In this document: in pieces, positions 45,975 to 56,949 of the stretch | Layout: every line of letters begins with the position of its first letter | How positions within the stretch are numbered: position 1 is the first letter of the stretch | Origin: Zingiber officinale | Taxonomy: Eukaryota > Streptophyta > Magnoliopsida > Zingiberales > Zingiberaceae | DNA: 64,000 nucleotides | Direction: 5' to 3' | Assembly: GCF_018446385.1 (NCBI RefSeq) | Contig: NC_055992.1 | Coordinates: forward strand, 21,360,877 to 21,424,876 | Notes under the pieces: generated by a model | Databases searched by the model: none | What the model was told of the DNA's origin: nothing | What the model saw: the letters and a program-made list of their open reading frames with translations, nothing else | Made by a program: the position numbers and the translations under genes

Positions 45975-46429
45975 TAGATGTTTCTTATCAAAGACAATTG
46001 TTTTAAAATATTGTGTAAAAAAAATTATTATCTAACAACGATTTTTATCAATTCATAATGCATTTTCTAAATAAGATAAACAACAGTCTTTAACCGTTGT
46101 GAAAAGTATTTAAAGACAACAGTTTTAAACTAAATTTTGAACAAAGACAATGGTGTTTACATGTTGTCAAAAGCATCTATTGTGTGTGATTAAAATTGTT
46201 GCAACACTGCCAATTAGAACGGTTTATAATCGTTGCAAAACTGTTGTCTTTGATATTCAAAGACAATAGTATAAAACCGTTGCATGTCTGTTGTTTATTG
46301 TGTTGAAAGACAATGGTTTTAAATCGTTATCTTTTACCACACATTTAATAATACTACCAATTACAACGGTTTTAAAGAACCTACGACAACGGATAAAATC
46401 CATTATCTTTTAATAGTTTTGTTGTAGTG

Positions 46430-46499
46430 TAGCCAATGTTAAAACTATGGTAAATATTCAATTATTGAATCCATTAAATTATTATGCTAATGCTAGGTT
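46430..46499. other. Short spacer between CACTA 2 and the LINE
   Basis: AT-rich; begins with the presumed target-duplication remnant TAG. Confidence 0.4.
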
Positions 46500-46724
46500 A
46501 TTCCCCGGAAGGAACGCGCTACAGGATATGACTGTAACGTCTCAGGAAGGATCGCTATATCTCCAGAACTCGGGTGTAATGCTAAATATGTAAGAGTTCG
46601 CATTACAGGGTCCGACTGTAACGTATCAGCAAGGACCACTACATCTCCATAAGAACATGGGTGTAGTGTTAAATAGACAAGAGTTCTCACATCATAGGTT
46701 GTTTAAGAACAAATATGATAAAAA

Positions 46725-48977
46725 ATTAATAATCTAAGATTTGAAACATGAAATATAGGAACTCTTACTAGTAAATCAATGTAGGTAGTAGATACGATGA
46801 TTAGGAGAAAAATTAATATTTTATGTATACAAGAGACAAAATGGGTAGGAGAGAAGGTAAAGATGATAGATAACTCGGATTTTAAGTTATGATACACGAG
46901 AAAGAGTAAAACAAGAAATGGAGTCGGTATTATTGGAGATAGTTCATTAAAGGATGAAGTTGTAGGAGTAGTTAGAAGAGGAGATAGAATTATAGCCCTT
47001 AAGATAATAGTGTAGAAAGAAACTATGAATATAATTAGCGTATATGTACTATAAGTAGAATTAGATGAAGCTACCAAATCAAAATTTTAGGACGACTTAG
47101 ATGAAATATTTCAAAATATTCTATCAAATAAAATGATTTTAATAGGAGGTGATCTAAATGGGTATGTTGGAGTGAAAAATGAGAAATATGAGAGGATAAA
47201 TGAGAGTTATGAGTCTGGAATGAGAAATAAGAAAGGAAAAACTATATTAGATTTTGCGATAGCATATGACCTTATATTAGTTAATACATTTTTTAAGAAA
47301 ATAAAAGAACACTTAGTCACATTCAAAAGTGGGAATAATAAATCGTAAATTGACTTTCTTATGGTTAGGAAGAAAGATAGAAAGATTTGTAAAGATTACA
47401 AAATCATCCCTGGAGAAAGCTTAACTACCCAACATAGGTTAGTAGTGTTGGATATACGCCTCAAACATAGTATCAATAGAAAGAAAATATATACAACTCC
47501 TAGAATTAAGTGGTGGAAGTTAAAGGATATGAAGTAAAATATATTTAAGGAGAAGGTAGAATTACAAGCATTATGTGAAATATACGATGACTCTAATACA
47601 ACATAGGATAAGATGGTATCAAAATTAAAAATAGTAGCTAAGAGTGTACTCGGTGAGTCAAAGGGACATGCACCACTAAGTAAGGAATCTTGGTGGTGGA
47701 ATGAGAAAGTACAAGAGAAAGTGAAGGAAAAATGAATAGCTTATAAGGAATTATATATTTGTAAGAACGAGGAAAACTTTAAAAAAAATATATAATAGCC
47801 AAGAAGGAAACTAAGAAAGTAGTGAGTGAAGCAAAAAATGAAACTTTTGAACGCTTATATAAAAAATTAGATATAAAAGAAGGGGAAAGAGACATTTAGA
47901 GAATAGCTAAAGTAAGAGAAAAGAAAACAAGAGATCTTATCCAAATAAAATATATGAAAGATGAATGTAATAAGTTACTAGTAAACGAAAGAGAAATAAA
48001 AGAGGGGTGGAAGAGGTATTTTCATCAACCTTTTAATGAAGGTTTAGGTGACCAACTTAACTTAGATAATTTAAGTAGGTCAAATGAGCATAGAAATTTT
48101 AATTTTTATCATAGAATTTAAACTTCAAAAGTAAAACAAACTTTAAATGAGATGCACAATGAAAAAATCGTTGGATTAGATGATATTCTGATAGAGGTAC
48201 GGAAGTGTTTAGGGAAACAAGATATTGAATTACTTACAAAATTATTTAACATGATATTGAAAATGAAAAAAAATACCTGATCAATGGAGAATAAGTAGTC
48301 TAGTTTCCTTATATAAGAATAAGGGAGACATACAAAATTGTGCAAACTATAGGGGTATTAAACTAATGAATTATAGCATGAAACTTTGGGAAAAATAATA
48401 GAAAAAAGATTAAAAAAGGAAACCACAGTGGCCGAAAATCAATTTGGGTTAATGCCTAGAAGATCAACAATAGAAGCTATACATCTTCTTAGACAATTGA
48501 TTGAAAAATATCATGAGTAAAAAAAAGATCTACACATGGTATTCATTGACTTAGAAAAAGTTTATAATAGAGTTCAAAGAGAAATTATATAGAGAATTCT
48601 AGAAAAGAGAGGTGTTAGCGTAACATATATTGAACTAATTAAGGATATGTACGAGGATGTAACAACCAGAGTAAAGACTTCAAGCAGAGTAACTGAAGCA
48701 TTTCCAATAAAATAGGGTTACATCAAGGATCCGCTCTAAGTCTCTATATTTTACACTAATTATGGACAAACTCACTGCGCACATTCAAGACACAGTATCG
48801 TACTACATGTTGTTTGTAGATGATATTATTTTAGTAGATGAAACACGTGAAGGAGTAAATGCTAAACTAGAGTCTTGACGGGAAAAACTAGAAGGGAGAG
48901 ATTTTAAGCTTACTAGATTAAAGACAATATATGAAATTTAAGTTTAGCAATATTAGAAGTAATGAGACAGTTGTTAT
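46725..48977 (+). pseudogene. LINE ORF, endonuclease and first part of reverse transcriptase
   Basis: In mixed frames: an N-terminal endonuclease block MIRRKINILCIQETKWVGEK (about 46777-46850), the endonuclease motif ILIGGDLNGYVGV (about 47136-47175) and LDFAIAYDLILVNTFFKK (47251-47304). These are followed by a reverse-transcriptase portion with ERRGVSVTYIELIKDMYEDV (about 48604-48662) and the catalytic box F-V-D-D at 48813-48824 within YMLFVDDIILVDE. This is the RTE-type apurinic endonuclease plus RT layout. More than ten stops or frameshifts are present. Continued after the insertion at 56310. Confidence 0.85.
48973..48977 (+). repeat. Target-site duplication of the family B array, left (GTTAT)
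   Basis: GTTAT precedes TGTTGGACC; GTTAA follows the last LTR at 56310-56314 (4 of 5 identical). Confidence 0.7.
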
Positions 48978-49891
48978 TGTTGGACCCCGTGGTTGTTTTG
49001 ATGTGATCAACTAAGTTAAGTTAGGTCATGTTTATTATATGATCCCTGTGTCTAAGTGTGCAAAAGCTTAGGAGCGCAGGAAGTCAAGCGGAAGATGCAG
49101 CTAGCGAGAAGGACAGCACGGGAAGGGCGCCGACGGGCTCGGTGAGTCCGAAGGACGAAAGAGTTACAGAATAGTACACCGGTGGACGAGAAGAACGTGT
49201 GCGGCGTTTGAGGGATGAGAAGTCGGGACGGAAGCTTGCTCGAGGAGAAGGCTGGAAATTGGGTTCGGGTGAGCCCTATTTCAGTTGGCCAAAATCACCC
49301 AAGCGATAGGAGCTTCGGAAGAAGAAGAAAAAGAGAAGCTGGAAGCTATATATACCTTGCAGTGTTGGAGGCGCCTCAATGTTGGAGGCGCCTCAGACTT
49401 GTCCGAGGCACCTCAGTGTTGAAGGCGCCTCAAACTTGTCCGAGGTGCCTCAGACCCAGTCTACTTGACCGTTTGAGCGCAGATAAAGCTTTATCCGGTC
49501 AAATCCCTTGGAGGCGCCCTCAACCCTCTTGGAGGCGCCTTCAGGACTCGGGATAGGTTTCCAGAACCTATATAAAGGCCCCTGGAGCTAGAAAATTAAT
49601 CATTCAACTCTGTATTAAATTCCTAGTAACCTCTGAGCATTCTAAGTGTGTAAAAAAGGCTTCTCCGCCTACAGTGAAAGAGATATTCTAGTAGAGTTGT
49701 TCGACCGCCTTGGATTAACAACCCCCTGCGTTGTAACCAAGTCAAACCGTTGAGTCATCTTTTCTTTTCCTTTATGTTATTCTGTTTCAATTTAAATTGT
49801 TGCTATTTTTGAGTTGAAAGCGTTGAGGAGGGGAGTTATTATTTTGCAGGCAATTCACCCCTCCCCTCTTGCCGGCCCCGCAACACCAACA
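48978..49891 (+). repeat. LTR 1 of the family B array
   Basis: TGTTGGACCCCGTGG...CACCAACA. It contains a cluster of GGAGGCGCCTC palindromes (49367-49545) and a TATA-like CCTATATAAAGG near 49567. It is followed by AG and the PBS TGGTATCAGAGCTAGA at 49894. Confidence 0.92.
49367..49545 (+). repeat. GGAGGCGCCTC palindrome cluster in family B LTR 1
   Basis: Seven or more copies of GGAGGCGCC / GAGG(C/T)(G/A)CCTCAG around the GGCGCC core, within ~200 bases upstream of the CTATATAAAGG box. Equivalent clusters occur at about 52594-52752 and 55800-55960. Confidence 0.9.
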
Positions 49892-49893
49892 AG

Positions 49894-49909
49894 TGGTATC
49901 AGAGCTAGA
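49894..49909 (+). promoter_or_regulatory. Primer-binding site of family B unit 1
   Basis: TGGTATCAGAGCTAGA two bases after the LTR end, complementary to initiator tRNA-Met. In unit 2 the same place reads TAGTATCAAAGTCAGA (53106), so that copy is mutated. Confidence 0.88.
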
Positions 49910-49956
49910 CCGCCTCAGAAGGACTAACCATCAACTGAAGCACAAAGATCAAGACG

Positions 49957-51400
49957 ATGGCGAGAACAAGCATTCATCCCCTGAAGTTCGACGGAGATTT
50001 CGCTACATGGAAACGCCGAATGGAGGTATTTTTCAAAACAGAGTTTGATATTCTTCTTATTATGAAATATGGTTTTGCAACACCTAAAGATAAGGAAGAA
50101 TACAACTGGACGAAGAAGGAGAAAGCCGATTTCGTGGCCAACGGAAAGACAGAGTTCCACTTGCTCAGCGTTCTGCTGCCCTAGGAGGTAAGTCAGATCG
50201 GAAGCTACGACTCCGCTAAAGACCTCTGGGAAAAATTCCTGGAGCTCCATGAAGTCACCTTAGAAGCGAAATTAGCAAGGCGAGACATCCTCCGGACCCC
50301 AGTTGACAAATCTCCGGATGAACAACGACGAGAAGGTAGCGCAACTCCAAGCGAGAATCAAAGAGCTAATAACGCAACTGACCAATCTCGGAGAATCAGT
50401 AACGAACCGAGATTCTATCCGGTATGCGCTCAACGCCTTCCCAAGAACTCCAGAGTGGGCGTCCTTAGTAGATGCTTACTACATCTTTAAGGACTTTGAG
50501 GTAAGTACCTTAGAAAGTTTATTCTCTATATTTGAACTTCACGAGTCTCGAATTGCAAAGCCTAAACAAGTAGAGAAGCCGAATTTCAATATTGCCCTAC
50601 AAGCCGAAAAGGACGATCCCAACTCTGAAGCGTCGATCGATGAATCTGAAGCGGCTCTTTTGGTAAGAAAGTTAAATAAATTTATTAAAACTAATAAATT
50701 TAGATCATAGTCAAAAAAGCATCAACGCAATAAAAGGATGGTTTGATGCTACAACTGCAACGAGGAAGAGCACATCAAGGATGACTGCCCCAAATTAAAG
50801 AAACAGGACAAGGAGCAGTCTCAAAGACCAAAGTCCTCTAAACGTAAGAGTCTGAAGGCTACATGGGATGATTCTTCATCCTCCGAGTCAGAAGTCGAAG
50901 CCTTCTCAGGAGTAGCACTGATGGCCAACCATCTCTTTGAAGATGACTCGGACTCAGAGATGAGCATAGATCAAGGGGGAGAATCAGAAGAGGAAAGCTA
51001 CAATGAAGGGAGAGCATCACTAAGTGAGGTAAGTAAGGTGCGTACTCTCACCCCTACTTAATCTTTTCAATTTATCAAAGTGCTTATGAAAGATCTAGCA
51101 AAATTAGAAAAAGAAAATGTTGAATTGAAACTAAAATTAGCAAAAGGATGCCCACTAGAAATGCATGATAATTTAAAATTAGAATATGAGAAATTGAAAA
51201 TTGAAAAGTTGAAAAATAATCATGCATGCTTAAATAAATTTCAAAAATCAAAACTTAGAATTTATGAAAAATTAAATTGGTATATTAGAAAACATCAGGG
51301 ATAACTTAGAAAAGTTCCTAGAAACTATGTACCCCCTAAATTTCTGGTTAATCCAGTAGGAAGGAACCTTTACTGAGTTCCAAAATCTTTTCTAGACTAA
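49957..51400 (+). pseudogene. Decayed gag-like ORF, family B unit 1
   Basis: Starts MARTSIHPLKFDGDFATWKR, then R-M-E-V-F-F-K (Copia gag N-terminus), with a stop after FHLLSVLLP. It continues in other frames through DLWEKFLELHE and the assembly-domain-like RMNNDEKVAQLQARIKEL. A zinc knuckle CYNCNEEEHIKDDC (about 50749-50790) retains the C-X2-C-X4-H-X4-C residues but is preceded by a stop. The end (RNYVPPKFLVNPVGRNLY, stop in place of Trp, PKSFLD) is at about 51317-51400. No protease, integrase or RT follows. Length and order match unit 2, which has the same stop-free ending. Confidence 0.82.
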
Positions 51401-52205
51401 ATTTAAAAAAAATAATAATAATAATAATTAAAGTTTTCAACTAGAAAATTAAACACTAAAATTTCTTTATGAGACTTTGTCTAAGGAAGTAGTTGTTGCT
51501 CCAATAACCAAGAAGACCTAGTGCCTCGCCACGACTTAGAAGCTAAAATATTGAAAAAAAATGTTTAATTAACTTTCTGATAAAACATTAAAATTAGAAT
51601 TAAAATAATGCTTTAGAAAGTTTTTTTTTAAAAAACTTTTTTTTTTGGAAATACTTCAAAAATATTTTTGAACTTAGAAAATTTTCTTGGATAAAATTTC
51701 TGTTTTAGAAATATTCTCAAATAATATTTTCTGCCTAAGTTATGATTTCCTTTGAAATTAGAAAAAAAAAAAATTTTTTTAAATTCTTAAATTTTTTTTC
51801 TTAATTTAGAAAATATTTTTTTAAAAAAAAATGAATTGTTTACTTAGAAAATTATGTTTTTAAACTTGAAAAAAAAAAATTAGAAATTTTTTAAACTGAT
51901 TTATCTTAAAACTTGAATATTCACTTAGAAAAGTTGTTTTTAAACATGAAAATTTTAACTTGAAAATTATAACCCCATTTTTTTGATGTGATCAAAGGGG
52001 GAGAGATAGGATAAGTTTAGGGGGAGTTACCATTTTAGGAGGAGTTAATATTTTTTAACATTTGTTAACTTTACTTAGTGTTGCAAATTCTTTTATTGTA
52101 ACCTTTTGCCTATAATGTTAGTTTTGTAATTTCTTTAAATTACTATTTGTATGTTTTGTTTCCCTAATTTGAACTTGAGTTAATGCACATCAAAAAAGGA
52201 GAGAT
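51401..52205 (+). other. Non-coding 3' internal region of family B unit 1
   Basis: Very AT-rich (many A and T runs). It ends with PPT-like blocks CAAAGGGGGAGAG (about 51992) and TTTAGGGGGAGTTACC (about 52016), and the mutated final tract AAAAAAGGAGAGAT before the LTR at 52206. Confidence 0.7.
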
Positions 52206-53103
52206 TGTTGGGCCCCGTAGTTGTTTTGATGTGATCAACCAAGTTAGGTTAGGTCCTATTTGTTATCTGATCCCTGTGTCTAAGTGTGCAGGAACTTAGA
52301 AGCGCAGGAAGTCGAGCGGAAGATGCAGCTAGCAAGAAGGACGACACGGGAAGGGAGCTGATGGGCACGGCGCGTCCGAAGGATGAAAGAGCTATGGAAT
52401 AGTACACCGGTGGACGAGAAGAACGTGTGCGGCGTTTGAGGGACGAGAAGCTGAGAAGGAAGTCTACTCGAGGAGAAAGCCGGAAATTGGGTTCAGATGA
52501 GCCCTATTTCGGTTGGTCGAAATCACCCAAGCGATCAGAGCTTCGGAAGAAGAAGAAAAAGAGAAGCTGGAAGCTATATATACCTTGCAGTGTTGGAGGC
52601 GCCTCAGACTTGTCCGAGGCGCCTTAGTGTTGGAGGTGCCTCAAACTTGTCCGAGGCGCCTCAGACCCAGTCTACTTGACCGTTTGAGCGCGGATAAAGC
52701 TCTATCCGGTCAAACCCCTTGGAGGCGCCCTCAACCCTCTTGGAGGTGCCTTCAAGACTCGGGATAGGTTTTTCAGGACCTATATAAAGGCTCCTGAAGC
52801 TAGAAAATTAATCATTCAACTATGTATTAAATTCCTAGCAACCTTTGAGCATTCTAAGTGTGTAAAAAAATACTTCTCTGCCTACAGTAAAGGAGATATT
52901 CTAGTAGAGTTGTTCGACCGCCTTAGATTAATAACCCTCTGGGTTGTAACCAAGTCAAACCGTTGAGTCATCTTTTCTTTTCTTTATGTTATTCTGTTTC
53001 AATTTAAATTATTGTTATTTTTGAGTTGAAAGCGTTGAGGAGGGGAGTTATTATTTTGCAGGCAATTCACCCCTCCCCTCTTGCCGGCCCCGTTGCACCA
53101 ACA
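52206..53103 (+). repeat. LTR 2 (shared, middle) of the family B array
   Basis: Starts TGTTGGGCCCCGTAG and ends GCACCAACA. It serves as 3' LTR of unit 1 and 5' LTR of unit 2. Confidence 0.92.
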
Positions 53104-53165
53104 AGTAGTATCAAAGTCAGACTGCCTCAGAAGAACTAACTACCGACTGAAGTACAAAGATCAAG

Positions 53166-54618
53166 ATGATGACCGGAACAAGCATTCATCCCCTGAAGTT
53201 CGACGGAGACTTCGCTACGTGGAAACGCCGAATGGAGGTATTCTTCAAAACAGAGTTTGATATTCTTCTTATTATGAAATATGGTTTTGCAACACCTAAA
53301 GATAAGGAAGAATACAACTGGACAAAGAAGGAGCAAGCCGATTTCATGGTCAACAAAAGGACAGAGTTCCACCTACTCAGTGTTCTGCCGCCCCAGGAGG
53401 TAAGTCGGATCGGAAGCTATGACTCCGCTAAAGACCTTTGAAAAAAAATTCCTGAAGCTCCACGAAGGCACCTTAGAAGTGAAATTAGCAAGGCGAGACA
53501 TCCTCCGGACCCAGTTGACAAATCTCCGGATGAACAACGACGAGAAGGTAGCGCAACTCCAAGCGAGAATCAAAGAGCTGATAACGCAACTGACCAATCT
53601 CGGAGAATCAGTAACGAACCGAGATTTTATCCGGTATGCGCTCAACGTCTCCCTAAGAACTCCAGAGTGGGCATCCTTAGTAGATTCTTACTACATCTCT
53701 AAGGACTTTGAGGTAAGTACCTTAGAAAGTTTATTCTCTACATTTGAACTTCACGAGTCTCGAATTGCAAAGCCTAAACAAGTAGAGAAGCTGAATTTCA
53801 ATATTGCCCTATAAGACGAAAAGGACGATCCCGACTCTGAAGCGTCGATCGACGAATCTGAAGCGGCTCTTTTGGTAAGAAAGTTAAATAAATTTATTAA
53901 AACTAATAAATTTATATCGCAGTCGAAAAAGCATCAACGCAATAAAAGGATGGTTCGATGCTACAACTGCAACGAGGAAGGGCACATCAAGGATGACTAC
54001 CCCAAATTAAAGAAAAAGGACAAGGAGCAGTCTCAAAGACCAAAGTCCTCCAAACGCAAGAGTTTGAAGGCTACATGGGATGATTCTTCATCCTCCGAGT
54101 CAGAAGTCGAAGTCTTCTCAGGAATAACACTGATGGCCAACCATCTCTTTGAAGATGACTCGGACTCAGAGATGAGCATAGATTAAGGGGGAGAATCAGG
54201 AGAGGAAAGCTACGATAAAGGGAGAGCATCACTAAGTGAGGTAAGTAAGGTACGTGCTCTCACCTCTACTCAATTTTTTCAATTTATCAAAGTACTTACG
54301 AAAGATCTAGCAAAATTAGAAAAAAAAAATGTTGAATTGAAAGTAAAATTAGCAAAAGCATGCCCACTAGAAATGCATGATAGTTTAAAATTAGAATATG
54401 AGAAATTGAAAATTGAAATTGAAAAGTTGAAAAATGATCATGCATGCTTAAATAAATTTCCAAAATCAAAACTTAGAATTTATGAAAAATTAAATTGGTA
54501 TATTAGAAAACATCAGGGACAACTTAGAAAAGTTCCTAGAAACTATGTACCCCCTAAGTTTCTAGTTAATCCAGTAGGAAGGAACCTTTACTGGGTTCCA
54601 AAATCTTTTCTAGACTAA
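53166..54618 (+). pseudogene. Decayed gag-like ORF, family B unit 2
   Basis: Starts M-M-T-G-T-S-I-H-P-L-K-F-D-G-D-F; the first open part runs to 53441 and shifts frame near GACCTTTGAAAAAAAATTCC. The middle (RTQLTNLRMNNDEKVAQLQA) is open to 53814, where a stop replaces a Gln-like codon (IAL-stop). The zinc knuckle at about 53958-54001 reads C-Y-N-C-N-E-E-G-H-I-K-D-D-Y: its last cysteine is Tyr, so zinc binding is lost. The end is intact (KVPRNYVPPKFLVNPVGRNL, then YWVPKSFLD, stop at 54618). No pol region. Together with unit 1 this lets the ancestral gag layout be read, but neither copy is functional. Confidence 0.85.
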
Positions 54619-55411
54619 TTTTTTTTAAAAAAATAATAATAATTAAAGCTTTTAACGAGAAAATTAAACACTAAAATTTTTTTATGAGGCTTTGTCTAAG
54701 GAAGTAGTTGTTGCTCCAATAACCAAGAAGGCCTAGTGCCTTGCCACGACTTAGAAGCCAAAATATTGGAATAAAAATGTTTAATTAATTTTCTGATAAA
54801 AGATTAAAATTAGAATTAAAATAATGCTTTAGAAAGTTTTTTTTAAAAAAACTTTTTTTTTGAAAATTCTTCAAAAATATTTTTGAACTTAGAAAATTTT
54901 CTTGGATAAAATTTCTGTTTCAGAAATATTCTCAAATAATATTTTTTGCCTAAGTTATGATTTCCTCTTAAATTAGAAATTTGTTTTAAAAAAAATTCTT
55001 AAATTTTTTTTCTTAATTTAGAAAATATTTTTTTTAAAAAATAATTTTTTACTTAGAAAATTATGTTTTTAAACTTGGAAAAAATTTTAGAAATTTTTTA
55101 TACTGATTTATATTAAAATTTGAATATTCACTTAGAAAAGTTGTTTTTAAACCTGAAAATTTTAACTTGAAAATTATAACCCCATTTTTTTATGTGATCA
55201 AAGGGGGAGAGAGAGGATAAGTTTAGGGGGAGTTACCATTTCAGAAGGAGTTAATATTTTTTAATATTTGTTAACTTTACTTAGTGTTGTAAATTCTTTT
55301 ATTGTAACCTTTTGCCTATAATGTTAGTTTTGTAATTTCTTTAAATTACTATTTGTATGTTTTGTTTCCCTAACTTGAACTTGGGTTGATGCACATCAAA
55401 AAGGGGGAGAT
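54619..55411 (+). other. Non-coding 3' internal region of family B unit 2
   Basis: AT-rich copy of 51401-52205, with PPT-like CAAAGGGGGAGAG (about 55199), TTTAGGGGGAGTTACC (about 55223) and the intact final tract CAAAAAGGGGGAGAT directly before LTR 3. Confidence 0.7.
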
Positions 55412-56309
55412 TGTTGGACCCCGTGGTTGTTTTAATGTGATCAACCAAGTTAGGTTAGGACCTGTTTGTTATTTTATCCCTGTGTCTAAGTGTGCAGGAG
55501 CTTAGGAGCGCAAGAAGTCTAACGGAAGATGCAGCTAGCGAGAAGGACGGCACGGGAAGGGAGCCGACAGGCTCGGTGCATCCGAAGGACGAAAGAGCTG
55601 CGGAATAGTACACCGGTGGACGAGAAGAACTTGTGTGGCGTTTGAGGGACGAGAAGCCGGGACAGAAGTCTGCTCGAGGAGAAGGCCGGAAATTGGGTTC
55701 GGGTGAGCCCTATTTCAGTTGGCCGAAATCACCCAAGTGATCAGAGCTTCGGAAGAAGAAGAAAAAGAGAAGCTAGAAGCTATATATACCTTGCAGTGTT
55801 GGAGGCGCCTCAGACTTGTTCAAGGCGCCTCAGTGTTGGAGGTGCCTCAAACTTGTCCGAGGCACTTCAGACCCAGTCTACTTGACCGTTTGAGCGCGGA
55901 TAAAGCTTTATCTGGCCAAACCCCTTGGAGGCGCCCTCAACCCTCTTGGAGGCGCCTTCAGGACTCAGGATAGATTTTCCAGGAGCTATATAAGGGCCTC
56001 TGGATCTAGGAAATTAATCATCCAACTCTGTATTAAATTCCTAGCAACCTCTGAGCATTCTAAGTGTGTAAAAAAGGCTTCTTCGCCTACAGTGAAGGAG
56101 ATATTCTAGTAGAGCTGTTAGACTGCCTTGGATTAACAACCCCCTGGGTTGTAACCAAGTGAAACCGCTGAGTCGTCTTTTCTTTTCCTTTATGTTATTC
56201 TGTTTCAATTTAAATTGTTGCTATTTTTGAGTTGAAAGTGTTGAGGAGGGGAGTTATTATTTTACAGGCAATTCACCTCTCCTCTTTTGCCGGCCCCGCT
56301 GCACCAACA
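55412..56309 (+). repeat. LTR 3 (outer right) of the family B array
   Basis: Starts TGTTGGACCCCGTGG and ends GCACCAACA, followed by GTTAA, the right target duplication. Confidence 0.92.
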
Positions 56310-56949
56310 GTTAATATAGGAGAGGATGAGTTGTCTGGAACCAAGATATTTAAATATTTAGGATAATTTTTACAAAACGATGGAGGAATTGAGAGAGATA
56401 TCTTACATAGAATACAAGTATGATGGTTGAAATGGAGGGGATCGTTGAGCATTTTATGTGACCGTAAAATACCTTTAAAAATTAAAGGTAAGTTCTATAA
56501 AATCATAATTAGACCTGCTATGTTATATGGAGCTGAATGTTGGGTTATGACTCGAGCACATGAGCAGTAGATGGGTAACAGAGATGAGGATGTTAAGGTA
56601 GATGTGTGGACATACGAGGATGGACAAAATAATAAATGAGAGTATTAGAGAGAAAGTTAGAGTTGCATCTATTGAGGAAAAACTCTGAGAGACACGTTTA
56701 AAATGGTACATGCATGCACTTAGACTATCAATAAATGCTCCAGTTAAGCGAAGTGAAACTATGATAAACACACATATCAAACGAGAAAAAGGAAGACAAA
56801 AAAAGACTTGATTAGTAACAATAAAATAAGATAAAATTTATTTAAGTATAGATAATGATATAGTAGGAGATAGAGCTCAATGACGTAAAAAGATTCATAT
56901 AGCCGATTTCATCTAATAAGATAAGACTTAGTTATTATTATTATTATCT
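56310..56949 (+). pseudogene. LINE ORF, C-terminal part after the insertion
   Basis: Continues the LINE: ELSGTKIFKYLG, FLQNDGGIERDILHRIQV, SLSILCDRKIPLKIKGKFYK and IIIRPAMLYGAECWVMTRAH, followed in another frame by the region around MRMLR.MCGHTRMDKI and SIREKVRVASIEEKL. This is the RTE-type RT thumb and C-terminus. Several stops. The tail is TTATTATTATTATTA at 56933-56948. Confidence 0.85.

Larger units (their letters stand above)
41023..46429. mobile_element. Pack-type CACTA transposon 2 (5407 bp)
   Basis: The left end CACTATAATAAAAATGTTAA and the inverse of the right end, CACTACAACAAAACTATTAA, are CACTA terminal repeats, followed on both sides by AAAAGA(C/T)AA. The flanks TAA and TAG agree at 2 of 3. 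Subterminal zones (41040-41350 and 45975-46420) are packed with AAGACAACGGTTTT / AAAACCGTTGTCTT motifs in both orientations. No transposase is present. Captured + strand fragments: a sugar-phosphate translocator (41555-41806), a small spliced gene (42511-42791) and an APS reductase (43398-44719). It is a different family from CACTA 1, judged by its subterminal motif. Confidence 0.88.
48978..56309 (+). mobile_element. Tandem LTR-internal-LTR-internal-LTR array of a gag-only Sirevirus-like element, family B
   Basis: Three LTRs (48978-49891, 52206-53103, 55412-56309; 898-914 bp) alternate with two internal regions (49892-52205, 53104-55411). Each LTR starts TGTTGG(A/G)CCCCGT and ends CACCAACA. 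Only the outermost LTRs adjoin the target duplication, and no flanking LINE sequence occurs between units. The array therefore arose by unequal LTR recombination or a similar event rather than by two insertions. Both internal regions carry only a decayed gag-like ORF; no pol. Confidence 0.92.
46500..56949 (+). mobile_element. RTE-clade LINE, degenerate, interrupted by a retrotransposon array
   Basis: The 5' part holds two ~105-base tandem copies (46505-46690, GGAACGCGCTACAGG... / GACTGTAACGT(C/A)TCAG) typical of an untranslated leader. The ORF region begins about 46725 and runs to 48977, is interrupted by 48978-56309, resumes at 56310 and ends in a TTA-repeat tail (56933-56949). The flanks of the interruption read GTTAT left and GTTAA right. 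Many in-frame stops and shifts make it inactive. Confidence 0.85.

Noticed and set aside
49215..49556. 113-codon frame (and similar at 52513-52767, 55719-55973)
   Set aside because: Lies in the LTR palindrome zone; the repeated APQ / RRLR / SLLDRL words are translations of GGAGGCGCCTC repeats in a U3 region.
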